Shown: piece by piece, positions 1 through 5,313 of the stretch
Numbering within the stretch: the first letter of the stretch is position 1
How the letters are laid out: each line of letters starts with the position of its first letter
NCBI GenBank assembly: GCA_021820805.1
Contig: JAKADF010000240.1
Span: 1 to 5,921 of the forward strand
Origin: Bacillota bacterium
GTDB taxonomy: Bacteria; Bacillota; Bacilli; Alicyclobacillales; Alicyclobacillaceae
Direction: 5' to 3'
DNA: 5,921 nucleotides
Program-made: the position numbers and the translations under genes
The notes under the pieces: model-generated
Database searches by the model: none
What the model was told of the DNA's origin: nothing
What the model saw: the letters and a program-made list of their open reading frames with translations, nothing else

Positions 1-371
1 TTGCACAAGTCATCGACACTTTGGAAATTGTGAATGATGAGCTAAAAACTCATTTTGTTGCAGAAGAAGAGGTTCTATTCCCGCTCCTTGCAAACTATTT
101 AGGCGGGATGGATATGGGACCAATTGGAATTATGATGGAAGAACATCGAAATATTCGTTCATTGTATGCACAAACTTTAGATGCATTAGAAGCTGTTTCA
201 ATTGAAGCGGGTCGTCTTAGCGAAAAGTTGACAAAGTTGTCTCAGGCTTTGCTGGACCATTTAGGCAAAGAGGACACTGGGATTTTTCTTATGGCAGGTC
301 ACAGATTGAGTGATGAAGAAAAAATAAAAGTTGCAAAAGAGCTTTCACGTTATACGACAAAAGATAAATAA
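1..371 (+). CDS. Hemerythrin (HHE) cation-binding domain protein, 5' partial
   Basis: This is the C-terminal part of a helical hemerythrin-like domain, a fold that binds a non-haem di-iron centre and is used for oxygen, NO or redox sensing and for iron-centre repair. The frame is open from base 3 and the gene begins outside the window. The TTG at 21 is only an internal Leu codon with no SD, so it is not taken as the start. Counting from that TTG, H11-x3-E15 followed by LFP is the typical HFxxEExxLFP helix, H42 lies in an EEHRNI helix, and H80-x4-D85 matches the last His/Asp ligand pair. The first ligand His would be in the missing N-terminal part. The exact substrate or role (sensor, YtfE-like repair or storage) cannot be told from this fragment. 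The family call is solid. Confidence 0.85.
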   Translation, partial: AQVIDTLEIVNDELKTHFVAEEEVLFPLLANYLGGMDMGPIGIMMEEHRNIRSLYAQTLDALEAVSIEAGRLSEKLTKLSQALLDHLGKEDTGIFLMAGHRLSDEEKIKVAKELSRYTTKDK

Positions 372-377
372 CTCATA

Positions 378-405
378 GAGGGCGCCCTCAGTGTGCCTGG
401 AGGGC
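378..405 (+). terminator. Hairpin after hemerythrin gene, possible terminator
   Basis: A 12-bp perfect palindrome (GAGGGCGCCCTC, 378-389) starts 6 bases after the stop. Its right half, GCCCTC (384-389), also pairs with GAGGGC (400-405) across a 10-base loop, so two alternative GC-rich stems share one arm. The downstream sequence is only loosely T-rich (TTATTTCCTTTG), so this is an imperfect intrinsic terminator. Confidence 0.45.
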
Positions 406-429
406 TGAATACTACTTATTTCCTTTGTC

Positions 430-435
430 TAATAT
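430..435 (+). promoter_or_regulatory. Weak candidate -10 box for the small peptide transcript
   Basis: TAATAT resembles a sigma-A -10 box and would place transcription start near 442, exactly where the 10-bp inverted repeat of the leader begins. No good -35 is visible 16-18 bases upstream (TGAATA at 406-411 is a poor match), so the call is tentative. Confidence 0.22.
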
Positions 436-440
436 GCATG

Positions 441-516
441 CTTCCTGAACTAGAGTAAACACACATCGAACGTTGTTCGAATATAAAGTAGTGTAATCAC
501 TTTAATGTTCAGGAAG
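441..516 (+). promoter_or_regulatory. Structured leader with three nested inverted repeats; sequesters SD
   Basis: CTTCCTGAAC (441-450) and GTTCAGGAAG (507-516) are perfect 10-bp complements and would close a long stem. Inside it are two further perfect inverted repeats: TCGAAC/GTTCGA (466-471/475-480, 3-base loop) and TAAAGT/ACTTTA (484-489/499-504). As RNA this folds into a three-way junction. The 3' arm contains AGGAAG, part of the SD of the peptide gene that starts at 520, so folding would mask its ribosome site. The TCGAAC dyad could instead be a DNA operator. The repeats are directly visible; the regulatory role is inferred. It matches no riboswitch family that I recognise. Confidence 0.5.
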
Positions 517-519
517 AGG

Positions 520-642
520 ATGACAAAGATGTGGACTGGCATTATCGCAGCGGCGGCGAGTATACCACTATTTCTTTATCAGGTGATACTCATGTGGAAA
601 CATCTATTTATCTTCCTTGATGAACAATCTGCCCATAGATAA
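520..642 (+). CDS. Small hydrophobic single-helix peptide, 40 aa, unknown
   Basis: ATG at 520 opens 40 codons ending at TAA 640-642. AGGA (511-514) lies 5 bases upstream. A second in-frame ATG at 529 (37 aa) has GAGG (516-519) at 9-base spacing and is an equally good start. The peptide begins MTKMW, has an almost uninterrupted hydrophobic stretch at about residues 7-34 (Ala-rich, then Ile/Leu/Phe-rich, broken by one Lys-His) and a short polar tail DEQSAHR. It is therefore probably a membrane peptide. Size and composition resemble single-helix small membrane proteins, including type I toxins, but no family is recognised and no antitoxin RNA is demonstrable. It sits between the hemerythrin gene and the convergent que operon and is preceded by a structured leader that covers its SD. 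That it is translated is inferred from the SD and composition. Confidence 0.5.
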   Translation: MTKMWTGIIAAAASIPLFLYQVILMWKHLFIFLDEQSAHR

Positions 643-697
643 TGTAGTTCATCTTTGCGAGAGGCTGTTCTCCGTTTATACTTCAAATGCTAAAGAA

Positions 698-757
698 GGC
701 TAGGGTCTGCTAATGATTGTGACTCAGTCACAAGATTCGTTAGTATCTTCCCTAGCC
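698..757 (-). terminator. Terminator of the queDEC operon, nested hairpin
   Basis: On the minus strand GGCTAGGG (757-750) pairs with CCCTAGCC (705-698), followed by TTCTTT. Inside, CTAA/TTAG (710-713/740-743) and TTGTGAC/GTCACAA (717-723/727-733) stack as further arms. The 3-base apical loop (724-726) is the queC stop codon itself, so the structure begins within the coding sequence. The T-run is modest, but the position and long stem fit an operon-end signal. Confidence 0.6.
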
Positions 758-1404
758 GACTCTGCCAGATAGGCTTTGAGCCCTCGATTTCTTAATTTGC
801 AGGCAGGACATTCTCCGCAGCCTTGTCCCATTATTCCGTTATAACAAGTCAAAGTTTCATTATTCACCAAGTCAAAACAGCCTAACTCGTCAGCAAGCGC
901 CCAAGTCTCCTTTTTATCTAACCACATAAGGGGAGTATGAATAACAAACTCATAATCCATTGCCAAGTTTAAGGTCACGTTTAGAGATTTGACAAAAATG
1001 TCTCGGCAGTCCGGATAACCGCTGAAGTCTGTCTCACAGACACCTGTAACGATATGGCTGGCTTTTAGTTGTTTCGCAAGGATAGCTGCAAATGATAAGA
1101 AAATATGATTTCGCCCATCGACGAATGTTGATGGAAGCTCTCCGTGCTCGCCAGCCTTAACTTCAATGTCTGAACGGGTAAGAGCGTTTGGAGCAAGTTG
1201 GTTTAGTAAATTAAGATTTAAAATATGATGGGGAACCCCTAATTTTGATGCAATGTTTTTTGCACATTCAATTTCGAGCGCGTGTCTCTGATTGTAATCA
1301 AACGTGATTGCTTCTACATGCGAAAATCTTTTTTGCGCCCATACTAGACAGGTGGTACTGTCTTGACCGCCGCTGAAAACTACAACTGCACGTTCATTCT
1401 TCAT
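724..1404 (-). CDS. queC: 7-cyano-7-deazaguanine (preQ0) synthase QueC
   Basis: QueC converts 7-carboxy-7-deazaguanine to preQ0 with ATP and ammonia, the last preQ0-forming step of queuosine biosynthesis in the cytoplasm. The 226-residue protein has the N-type ATP-pyrophosphatase P-loop SGGQDST at 11-17. At the C-terminus are Cys187, Cys196, Cys199 and Cys202 (CGECPAC), the four zinc ligands of the family. The VDGRNH (95-100) and [15 protein letters not shown] (120-134) motifs are also QueC-typical. Length is normal (Bacillus QueC is about 220). ATG at 1404 has AGAAGG 8 bases upstream. It is the last gene of the operon, 28 bases after queE, and its stop lies in the loop of the terminator hairpin. 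All key residues are present, so it should be functional. Confidence 0.97.
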   Translation of the reverse strand: MKNERAVVVFSGGQDSTTCLVWAQKRFSHVEAITFDYNQRHALEIECAKNIASKLGVPHHILNLNLLNQLAPNALTRSDIEVKAGEHGELPSTFVDGRNHIFLSFAAILAKQLKASHIVTGVCETDFSGYPDCRDIFVKSLNVTLNLAMDYEFVIHTPLMWLDKKETWALADELGCFDLVNNETLTCYNGIMGQGCGECPACKLRNRGLKAYLAESAREDTNESCD

Positions 1405-1432
1405 GTTATAAACCTTCTTTTAAAATTTTATA

Positions 1433-2167
1433 TTAAACGCCGCGCTTTGACGGATGCCAAATTACTTTGTGAATCTGCAAGCTTAGTTTCACATCACTTA
1501 GATGGTTGGATAATATAAGTTCCACCAATTTGGCAGGATGCATTGTGTCCCACACAGGACTAAACAAGACAATACCTTTTTCATGCCATTTTTTCTTCAC
1601 ATCAACTGCAACATCAAAATCTTCTTTATCCCCGATGACAAATTTGATTTCATCATGTTCTTCGAGCAGTGCAAAATTCGAGTGAACCATTTTATCCATT
1701 TCGCCGCTTTTCGGCAGTTTATAATCCATGATAAAACGAACCTTCGCACGCGCGTTTTGGTCTTGGTTCCGGAGTTCGACAAAAGGATGGAGTGGAATTG
1801 ATCCGTTTGTTTCAATATGCAAATCTGTTACACATTCAATCTGCGAAAGTGCCCATACAAGGTACATGGATTTTTCCTTGTGCATGAGCGGCTCGCCGCC
1901 AGTTAAACAAATATGATGGTGTCCGTATGACGTAACTTGTGAGACAATTTCTTCGATTGTTGCATAATATTCGGGCTTATTTGGAGCATAGCTGTAAGTA
2001 GTGTCACACCATGTGCAGCGAAGATTGCAATTGTAGACACGAACAAAAGTAGTTGGGTACCCGGCCCTCGTACCTTCGCCTTCAACTGTTTGGAAAACTT
2101 CCACCATTGGCATTTTTATTTTACCAATCGTCTCTTTATCGAATTTCCCCATATCTAATGTTTCCAT
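1433..2167 (-). CDS. queE: 7-carboxy-7-deazaguanine synthase QueE (radical SAM)
   Basis: QueE is a radical-SAM enzyme that rearranges 6-carboxy-5,6,7,8-tetrahydropterin (the QueD product) into 7-carboxy-7-deazaguanine. In the 244-residue form, C47-x3-C51-x2-C54 (CNLRCTWC) is the [4Fe-4S]/SAM site, GGEP at 90-93 is the SAM-binding motif, and TVEGEGTRAG before the cluster is the family's substrate-side segment. The start is ambiguous. An in-frame TTG at 2185 would overlap the queD 3' end by 13 bases but has only a purine run directly against it. The ATG at 2167, 5 bases after the queD stop with GGATGG 10 bases upstream, gives the usual family length (about 243) and is preferred. Close packing after queD suggests translational coupling. 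Confidence 0.95.
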   Translation of the reverse strand: METLDMGKFDKETIGKIKMPMVEVFQTVEGEGTRAGYPTTFVRVYNCNLRCTWCDTTYSYAPNKPEYYATIEEIVSQVTSYGHHHICLTGGEPLMHKEKSMYLVWALSQIECVTDLHIETNGSIPLHPFVELRNQDQNARAKVRFIMDYKLPKSGEMDKMVHSNFALLEEHDEIKFVIGDKEDFDVAVDVKKKWHEKGIVLFSPVWDTMHPAKLVELILSNHLSDVKLSLQIHKVIWHPSKRGV

Positions 2168-2172
2168 GTGAA

Positions 2173-2643
2173 TTAGGCCATCCAATCTCTTTTAAGTGTT
2201 GCACGGCTTGTGGGTGTTTCATGCAGCACTAGTTTTTCAAGGCGAATCTCTTGTTCACTTTTACATTCGGCGGCAAGCGCCGCATCTAGTTGTTCCCAAA
2301 TCCACACAATCATGTTTTCTACTGATGTGTTCATTGGTGGAAGTACAGCGTTTAGATAACGGTGGTCAAGTCTCGACCCAATTCTTTCCTTATAGATGCG
2401 TTTTAAATCGTTAAAGTCGATGACTAGACCGATGTGATTCGTATAACCGCTCACCGTAACTTCAAGGTGATAGGTATGGCCGTGAAGGCTCTTGCATTTT
2501 CCTTCGTATAAGTGCAAATGGTGTGCAGCGTCAAAGATAAACTCTTTTGTTACTGCAACTCTTTTATTGTGATACCTAAGCTCATTTTCCTGTATGTCTT
2601 CGTGAAGTTTGTGCACACGTGCTGGGATTTCAAATTCGGACAT
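2173..2643 (-). CDS. queD: 6-carboxy-5,6,7,8-tetrahydropterin synthase QueD
   Basis: QueD turns dihydroneopterin triphosphate, made by GTP cyclohydrolase I (not in this window), into 6-carboxytetrahydropterin. The 156-residue protein belongs to the PTPS/QueD family. AAHHL (H41/H42) and HGH (H54, H56) supply the zinc histidines. Cys50 in CKSLHGH is the catalytic Cys of the CxxxHGH signature typical of QueD. VIDFNDLK (74-81) and the Asp93-His94 pair in RLDHRYLN are conserved, and Glu141 in LHETPTS is the pterin anchor. The roughly 30-residue N-terminal extension relative to E. coli QueD is usual for the longer Firmicute form. ATG at 2643 has GGAGGT at 8-base spacing, a strong SD. It is first in the operon queD-queE-queC. 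Confidence 0.96.
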   Translation of the reverse strand: MSEFEIPARVHKLHEDIQENELRYHNKRVAVTKEFIFDAAHHLHLYEGKCKSLHGHTYHLEVTVSGYTNHIGLVIDFNDLKRIYKERIGSRLDHRYLNAVLPPMNTSVENMIVWIWEQLDAALAAECKSEQEIRLEKLVLHETPTSRATLKRDWMA

Positions 2644-2760
2644 TCGCTAATACCTCCGAGATTTTGTTCCTTATCAAAGGATACAGCATTCGTCGTTGAT
2701 AATCGAATCAGACGTTGAACAAAAAGCCTGGGTCATTCCAGCATTGGGACTGTTTTTTAT
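2644..2760 (-). promoter_or_regulatory. queDEC leader with attenuator-like hairpin
   Basis: Going towards queD on the minus strand, a bulged stem GCTGG/CCAGGC around an AATGAC loop (about 2743-2727) is followed at once by TTTTTGTT, like a weak intrinsic terminator placed in the leader. Nearer the gene, TATCAA can pair with TTGATA and, alternatively, TCCTT with AAGGA (around 2671-2701), giving competing folds just before the GGAGGT site. This is the arrangement expected of attenuation or riboswitch control. I could not find the conserved core of a preQ1-I, -II or -III aptamer, so the regulator is unknown. No convincing -35/-10 pair was found on this strand. Confidence 0.3.
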
Positions 2761-2780
2761 ACTAAGTAAAGGCCAATCTT

Positions 2781-2789
2781 TGGTATGAT
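2781..2789 (+). promoter_or_regulatory. Extended -10 promoter for the aldolase gene
   Basis: TGGTATGAT is a TGn extended -10 with a 5/6 match to TATAAT (2784-2789). The -35 region (about 2760-2766) is poor, which extended -10 promoters tolerate. It predicts a start near 2796 and a leader of about 110 bases before the aldolase. Confidence 0.42.
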
Positions 2790-2858
2790 AAACTTTAGCT
2801 GTAACCGTATGAAAGTTGTTTATAAGGATGAATAAAATGCTGTTTTAGTTGCAGCCGG

Positions 2859-2927
2859 CCTCTTAGAAATAGAGGTAACAAATTGGAATGGATGGTGTGT
2901 TGCGTTGAACATAAAGAATGCGGTTGA
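2859..2927 (+). promoter_or_regulatory. Leader hairpin over an SD plus 14-codon upstream ORF overlapping the aldolase start
   Basis: The best SD of this leader, AGAGGT (2871-2876), does not serve the aldolase start at 2905. It lies 6 bases before a TTG at 2883 that opens a 14-codon frame (MEWMVCCVEHKECG) ending at TGA 2925-2927, inside the aldolase gene and out of frame with it. The same SD is the 3' arm of a small hairpin, CCTCT/AGAGG (2859-2863/2871-2875). This could couple or tune aldolase translation. The layout is visible; translation of the short frame is inferred. Confidence 0.3.
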
Positions 2928-3543
2928 AATTATTCGAACATCAACAGTTATTGCAATTTTGCGCAAAGTGCCGTTTGAAAAGGCCATATCCGTATCAAGT
3001 GCTGTTGTTAATGGCGGCGTGTCGGCGATTGAGGTCACAATGGACGGTGCAGATGCAGCGCAAATTATTAAAGAGCTCCGAAAGGAACATGAGGGTAAGA
3101 TTCTGATTGGAGCAGGCACGATTATGACATCAGAACAAATCCATTTGGCACTGAATGCTGGTGCAGATGTACTCTTTTGTCCCCATTTGGATGTGCAATT
3201 GTTACAAGAAGCAAAGCGTTTAGGTACACTGTTGATTCCTGGTGTTACAACGCCAACAGAAGTAGCCGTTGCAAAACAGGCTGGAGCAGAAGTGCTTAAA
3301 TTGTTCCCAGCTGGTTCGCTTGGGCCGGGATACTTAAAGGCTCTTCTCGGGCCGTTTGCGGGAACCTTGTTTATTCCAACAGGCGGCATATCTCCAGAAA
3401 ATGCTGCGTCATATTTAAAGGCTGGAGCAGTTGCTGTTGGAATGGGCAGTGCTCTTTTTCCAAAATCCGAAGTCGATAAGGGAGACTTTGCAGCCATAAG
3501 TAATCAGATAAAGACTGTTATGACTTCTTTGCAGGCTAAGTAA
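2905..3543 (+). CDS. eda: KDPG / 4-hydroxy-2-oxoglutarate aldolase (class I)
   Basis: This Eda/KdgA-family TIM-barrel aldolase cleaves 2-keto-3-deoxy-6-phosphogluconate to pyruvate and glyceraldehyde-3-phosphate, and may also act on 4-hydroxy-2-oxoglutarate. Of its 212 residues, Glu43 in IEVTM is the catalytic acid/base and Lys132 in LKLFPA is the Schiff-base lysine, matching Glu45 and Lys133 of the E. coli enzyme. GAGT (69-72), PGV (112-114), PTGGISP (158-164) and GMGS (179-182) form the phosphate and substrate loops. The start is TTG at 2905 with a weak SD (GGATGG/GGTG a few bases upstream). No better in-frame start exists: a stop-free extension upstream has no ATG or GTG, and the next Met is too far inside. 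No KDG kinase, dehydratase or sugar transporter lies nearby, so the sugar acid it serves cannot be inferred from context. Confidence 0.93.
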   Translation: MNIKNAVEIIRTSTVIAILRKVPFEKAISVSSAVVNGGVSAIEVTMDGADAAQIIKELRKEHEGKILIGAGTIMTSEQIHLALNAGADVLFCPHLDVQLLQEAKRLGTLLIPGVTTPTEVAVAKQAGAEVLKLFPAGSLGPGYLKALLGPFAGTLFIPTGGISPENAASYLKAGAVAVGMGSALFPKSEVDKGDFAAISNQIKTVMTSLQAK

Positions 3544-3621
3544 GTTCGCAGGAACTAATTTTGGAAAGTTAAGTGAAGCAGTGTATTTCAGAAATAGTAC
3601 AGGCAGTATTGTTTAAGGGCA

Positions 3622-3647
3622 GGGGCGAAAATGTGTTTCTTCGCCCC
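3622..3647. terminator. Hairpin between convergent genes, likely bidirectional terminator
   Basis: GGGGCGAA (3622-3629) and TTCGCCCC (3640-3647) form a perfect 8-bp stem with a 10-base loop, between the end of the aldolase gene (+) and the end of the 58-codon gene (-). Neither side has a strong T-run, so termination efficiency is uncertain, but stem strength and position support the role. Confidence 0.6.
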
Positions 3648-3658
3648 AAACCTAAACT

Positions 3659-3835
3659 CTAGCGTTCTTCCTCTTCAACCAGGTCAATTGTACCGAGCAG
3701 TACATGTGCTGCACCAAATGCTGCGAGTGACCATGGGATTACGGGATTCACGTTGCGGCGGTTTACTAGTGCAAGCCCTGTAGCCGTGACAGCTGTTCCG
3801 ACAATAGTTGGTATCAACCCTTCCCGTACATTCAC
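3659..3835 (-). CDS. Small two-helix membrane protein, 58 aa
   Basis: The open frame extends back to an ATG at 3889, but the best start is GTG at 3835. GGAGGTG (3848-3842 on the minus strand) lies 6 bases before it, whereas the ATG has no comparable SD. The resulting 58-residue protein begins MNVREGLIP and has two hydrophobic stretches, about 7-24 (Gly/Thr/Ala-rich) and 31-50 (with Trp35 and His44). They are joined by a basic NRRN turn, and the protein ends in acidic DLVEEEER. By the positive-inside rule the loop should face the cytoplasm. It resembles short conserved membrane proteins of Bacillales that have sometimes been mislabelled 'asparagine synthase'; this is from memory. It has no catalytic motif, and its function is unknown. 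It is transcribed towards the aldolase gene. Confidence 0.72.
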   Translation of the reverse strand: MNVREGLIPTIVGTAVTATGLALVNRRNVNPVIPWSLAAFGAAHVLLGTIDLVEEEER

Positions 3836-3957
3836 GACCAACACCTCCGTAAGTGAGCTAGAGTCCACTGTGTAGTATGTTGTCAGCATCGGAAATATAT
3901 GCCGTCTGAGATGATTTGCCTGTTTATATCAAGCTGTATATTTTTTTCGGATTTGTA

Positions 3958-4030
3958 GGTGGATATGTGGGTAAGTCTGTGGATATCTTTGTGGATAACA
4001 CAATCTATCTGTGCATAAGTTTGTGGATTA
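3958..4030 (+). promoter_or_regulatory. DnaA-box array, 12-bp spaced, all one orientation
   Basis: Read on the plus strand as complements of TTATCCACA, the sites are TGTGGGTAA (3966-3974), TGTGGATAT (3978-3986), TGTGGATAA (3990-3998, perfect), TGTGCATAA (4010-4018, fits TTATNCACA) and TGTGGATTA (4022-4030). A weaker GGTGGATAT (3958-3966) overlaps the first. Starts are 12, 12, 20 and 12 bases apart. DnaA is the initiator that binds such 9-mers, and clusters outside oriC titrate DnaA or let it regulate transcription. The regular unit could also be read as plasmid-like iterons. No dnaA or dnaN gene is near, so this is not taken as the chromosomal origin. DnaA binding itself is inferred. Confidence 0.7.
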
Positions 4031-4092
4031 CTTTTTAAACCACAAATATAGTACTCCGTGTATATCGATTATATTTTGGGAATATAACCCAA
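4020..4092. repeat. AT-rich dyads between DnaA-box array and promoter
   Basis: Three inverted repeats lie here: TTTGTGG/CCACAAA (4020-4026/4040-4046, including the last DnaA-like box), TTATATT/AATATAA (4069-4075/4081-4087) and TTGGG/CCCAA (4076-4080/4088-4092). The last two are interlocked, the loop of one being an arm of the other. The stretch is strongly AT-rich and could be an unwinding region or an operator. No gene is visible between 3836 and 4175. Confidence 0.4.
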
Positions 4093-4107
4093 TGGTTAAG
4101 ATAGTCT

Positions 4108-4137
4108 TTGACCATTTTTAATCTTTCCGGTTACACT
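4108..4137 (+). promoter_or_regulatory. Sigma-A-like promoter of the 378-codon gene
   Basis: TTGACC (4108-4113, 5/6 to TTGACA) and TACACT (4132-4137, 4/6 to TATAAT) are 18 bases apart. They predict a start near 4144, just before the SD GGGGAGGTGG and the ATG at 4176. The promoter lies about 80 bases downstream of the last DnaA-like box. Confidence 0.5.
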
Positions 4138-4175
4138 TGGATTAAAACCCATAACTCCGAAGGGGAGGTGGATTC

Positions 4176-5312
4176 ATGAAAACATTAAAAGGTTTTGATG
4201 CAATCGATCTTGCTGACAGGTACAACATACCCCTCTTGGATCTTGAAACAAAAAAGGAAATTTCAGCTGAAAGGGCAATGGTACAAATCCACCAGCGCCA
4301 CGATCCGAGTATTTTTGTTATCCAAAACTGGCCGGATTCTGATGAGGAAGCTGAGGCAGTTATCCTTAAGGAATTCCAGAAGGCTCTTAGAGAAAATCGC
4401 TGGGCAGAGGCAAGTTTACTCGCAATTAACGCTTCTTTGAATGGCAGTATGCCTATTCACCTTAGAGCTGCTGAGCTTGCAGCAGAAAGACTTGTCAAAC
4501 AAGGCAAGTTAGAACTTGTAGAAATGGGCAAAGACTTTAGTTTGTATCGTATTCCGCGAACTGTTCGTTTTTCAGAAGAATTTCTGAAAGAGTTGCGTGG
4601 CATCGTGTGTGAGGAATGCGCGATACTCGACGTTGAAGGGCCTTTTCACGAAACTTGTCTCATGAATCTATTTGATTATTTGCAAGAAAAGAATTTTACG
4701 GTTCATGACATTATTCAAGTCGAGGAAGATCACCATCCCGAAACTAGATTTCGTATGTCGCGCCCGAATATTGGGATGCAGTGGCTTTCTAGAACTGCAT
4801 CAGCTACAAAATCACGCCTAAAAAGTGTTGTGCAGCCTATCCTAAGTCAGGATAGCGATGGACTGCATAACAAAGCAAAGAAACCTGATGAAAAACCTGT
4901 AAGCCAAGTGTCATCTGATGAGCATGTGCAGTATCGGCAACAGCCGTCAGACTCAGACGAGTCAGTTCAAGTCAGCAGAACCGTTGCGCCTACGACGGCC
5001 TGGACTGAGACAAGCCAAAAGCAGCGAATCAGTAAACAAGAGTTAATTTCGTATATGCAAAGTGTTGAAATTGTTGAGGATCCGTACGAGATTGACAGCT
5101 TAAAGAATGAAAATGCAGAACTGCAAAGACTACTTCGGGAAAAAAAGCAGGATTACGAAAAAGTCGAAAAGCAGCGTGTATTTTTCGAGAAACAATGCCA
5201 AGAATTGCAACGCGATTTAGATGTGCTCGTTCAAGCCATGCAAATTGCAAAACGGCGTGATTCGAAGTCGGACAATATTGTTGATGTGGTTGATGCTACA
5301 TATACCGAGTAA
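4176..5312 (+). CDS. Unknown protein: possible winged helix, CCHC cluster, C-terminal coiled coil (378 aa)
   Basis: Not recognised. ATG at 4176 follows a very strong SD (GGGGAGGTGG, 4-base spacing). Visible parts: an N-terminal mixed region (1-55). Then helices at about 60-110 with RAAELAAERLVKQGKLELVE followed by DFSLYRI (119-126), which has the look of a recognition helix and wing of a winged-helix DNA-binding domain. Then C145-x2-C148-x9-H158-x2-C161, a possible zinc site. A polar Ser/Gln/Asp-rich linker, probably disordered, spans about 222-285. A charged coiled coil covers about 305-360 (SLKNENAELQRLL onward), and the tail is acidic. There is no signal peptide or membrane segment, so it is cytosolic. 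It is monocistronic between its own promoter and a strong terminator, and downstream of the DnaA-box array, which hints at a role tied to replication or chromosome biology. All domain calls are by eye and tentative; that the gene is real is very likely. Confidence 0.88.
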   Translation: MKTLKGFDAIDLADRYNIPLLDLETKKEISAERAMVQIHQRHDPSIFVIQNWPDSDEEAEAVILKEFQKALRENRWAEASLLAINASLNGSMPIHLRAAELAAERLVKQGKLELVEMGKDFSLYRIPRTVRFSEEFLKELRGIVCEECAILDVEGPFHETCLMNLFDYLQEKNFTVHDIIQVEEDHHPETRFRMSRPNIGMQWLSRTASATKSRLKSVVQPILSQDSDGLHNKAKKPDEKPVSQVSSDEHVQYRQQPSDSDESVQVSRTVAPTTAWTETSQKQRISKQELISYMQSVEIVEDPYEIDSLKNENAELQRLLREKKQDYEKVEKQRVFFEKQCQELQRDLDVLVQAMQIAKRRDSKSDNIVDVVDATYTE

Positions 5313-5313
5313 C

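Noticed and set aside
21..23. TTG as the start of the hemerythrin-domain gene
   Set aside because: There is no SD, the frame is open to the window edge, and the domain needs upstream residues including its first ligand His. The gene is partial.
1538..2085. Several short open frames overlapping queE on both strands
   Set aside because: All lie within queE in other frames, without SD or recognisable protein features.
2700..2830. preQ1-I riboswitch, prompted by TATAAAAAAC on the minus strand
   Set aside because: The A-rich tail resembles the class I 3' segment, but no stem with the conserved C-rich loop precedes it, so the call cannot be supported by eye.
2820..3497. Long minus-strand open frame of about 225 codons opposite the aldolase gene
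   Set aside because: It lies antisense to a gene with all catalytic residues, has a low-complexity Pro/Ala/Ser composition with no domain, and lacks an SD. It is a shadow frame.
3543..3561. AGTTC/GAACT hairpin followed by AATTTT right after the aldolase stop, as a terminator
   Set aside because: The stem is only 5 bp and AT-biased, and the stronger GC-rich stem at 3622-3647 explains termination better.
3950..4175. Chromosomal oriC
   Set aside because: The DnaA-box cluster is suggestive, but there is no dnaA, dnaN, rpmH or gidA-type neighbour and no clear DnaA-trio. It is recorded as a DnaA-box array only.
4195..5250. Short frames inside the 378-codon gene (plus-strand 81 codons, minus-strand 73 codons)
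   Set aside because: They are shadows of a gene with a strong SD, promoter and terminator.
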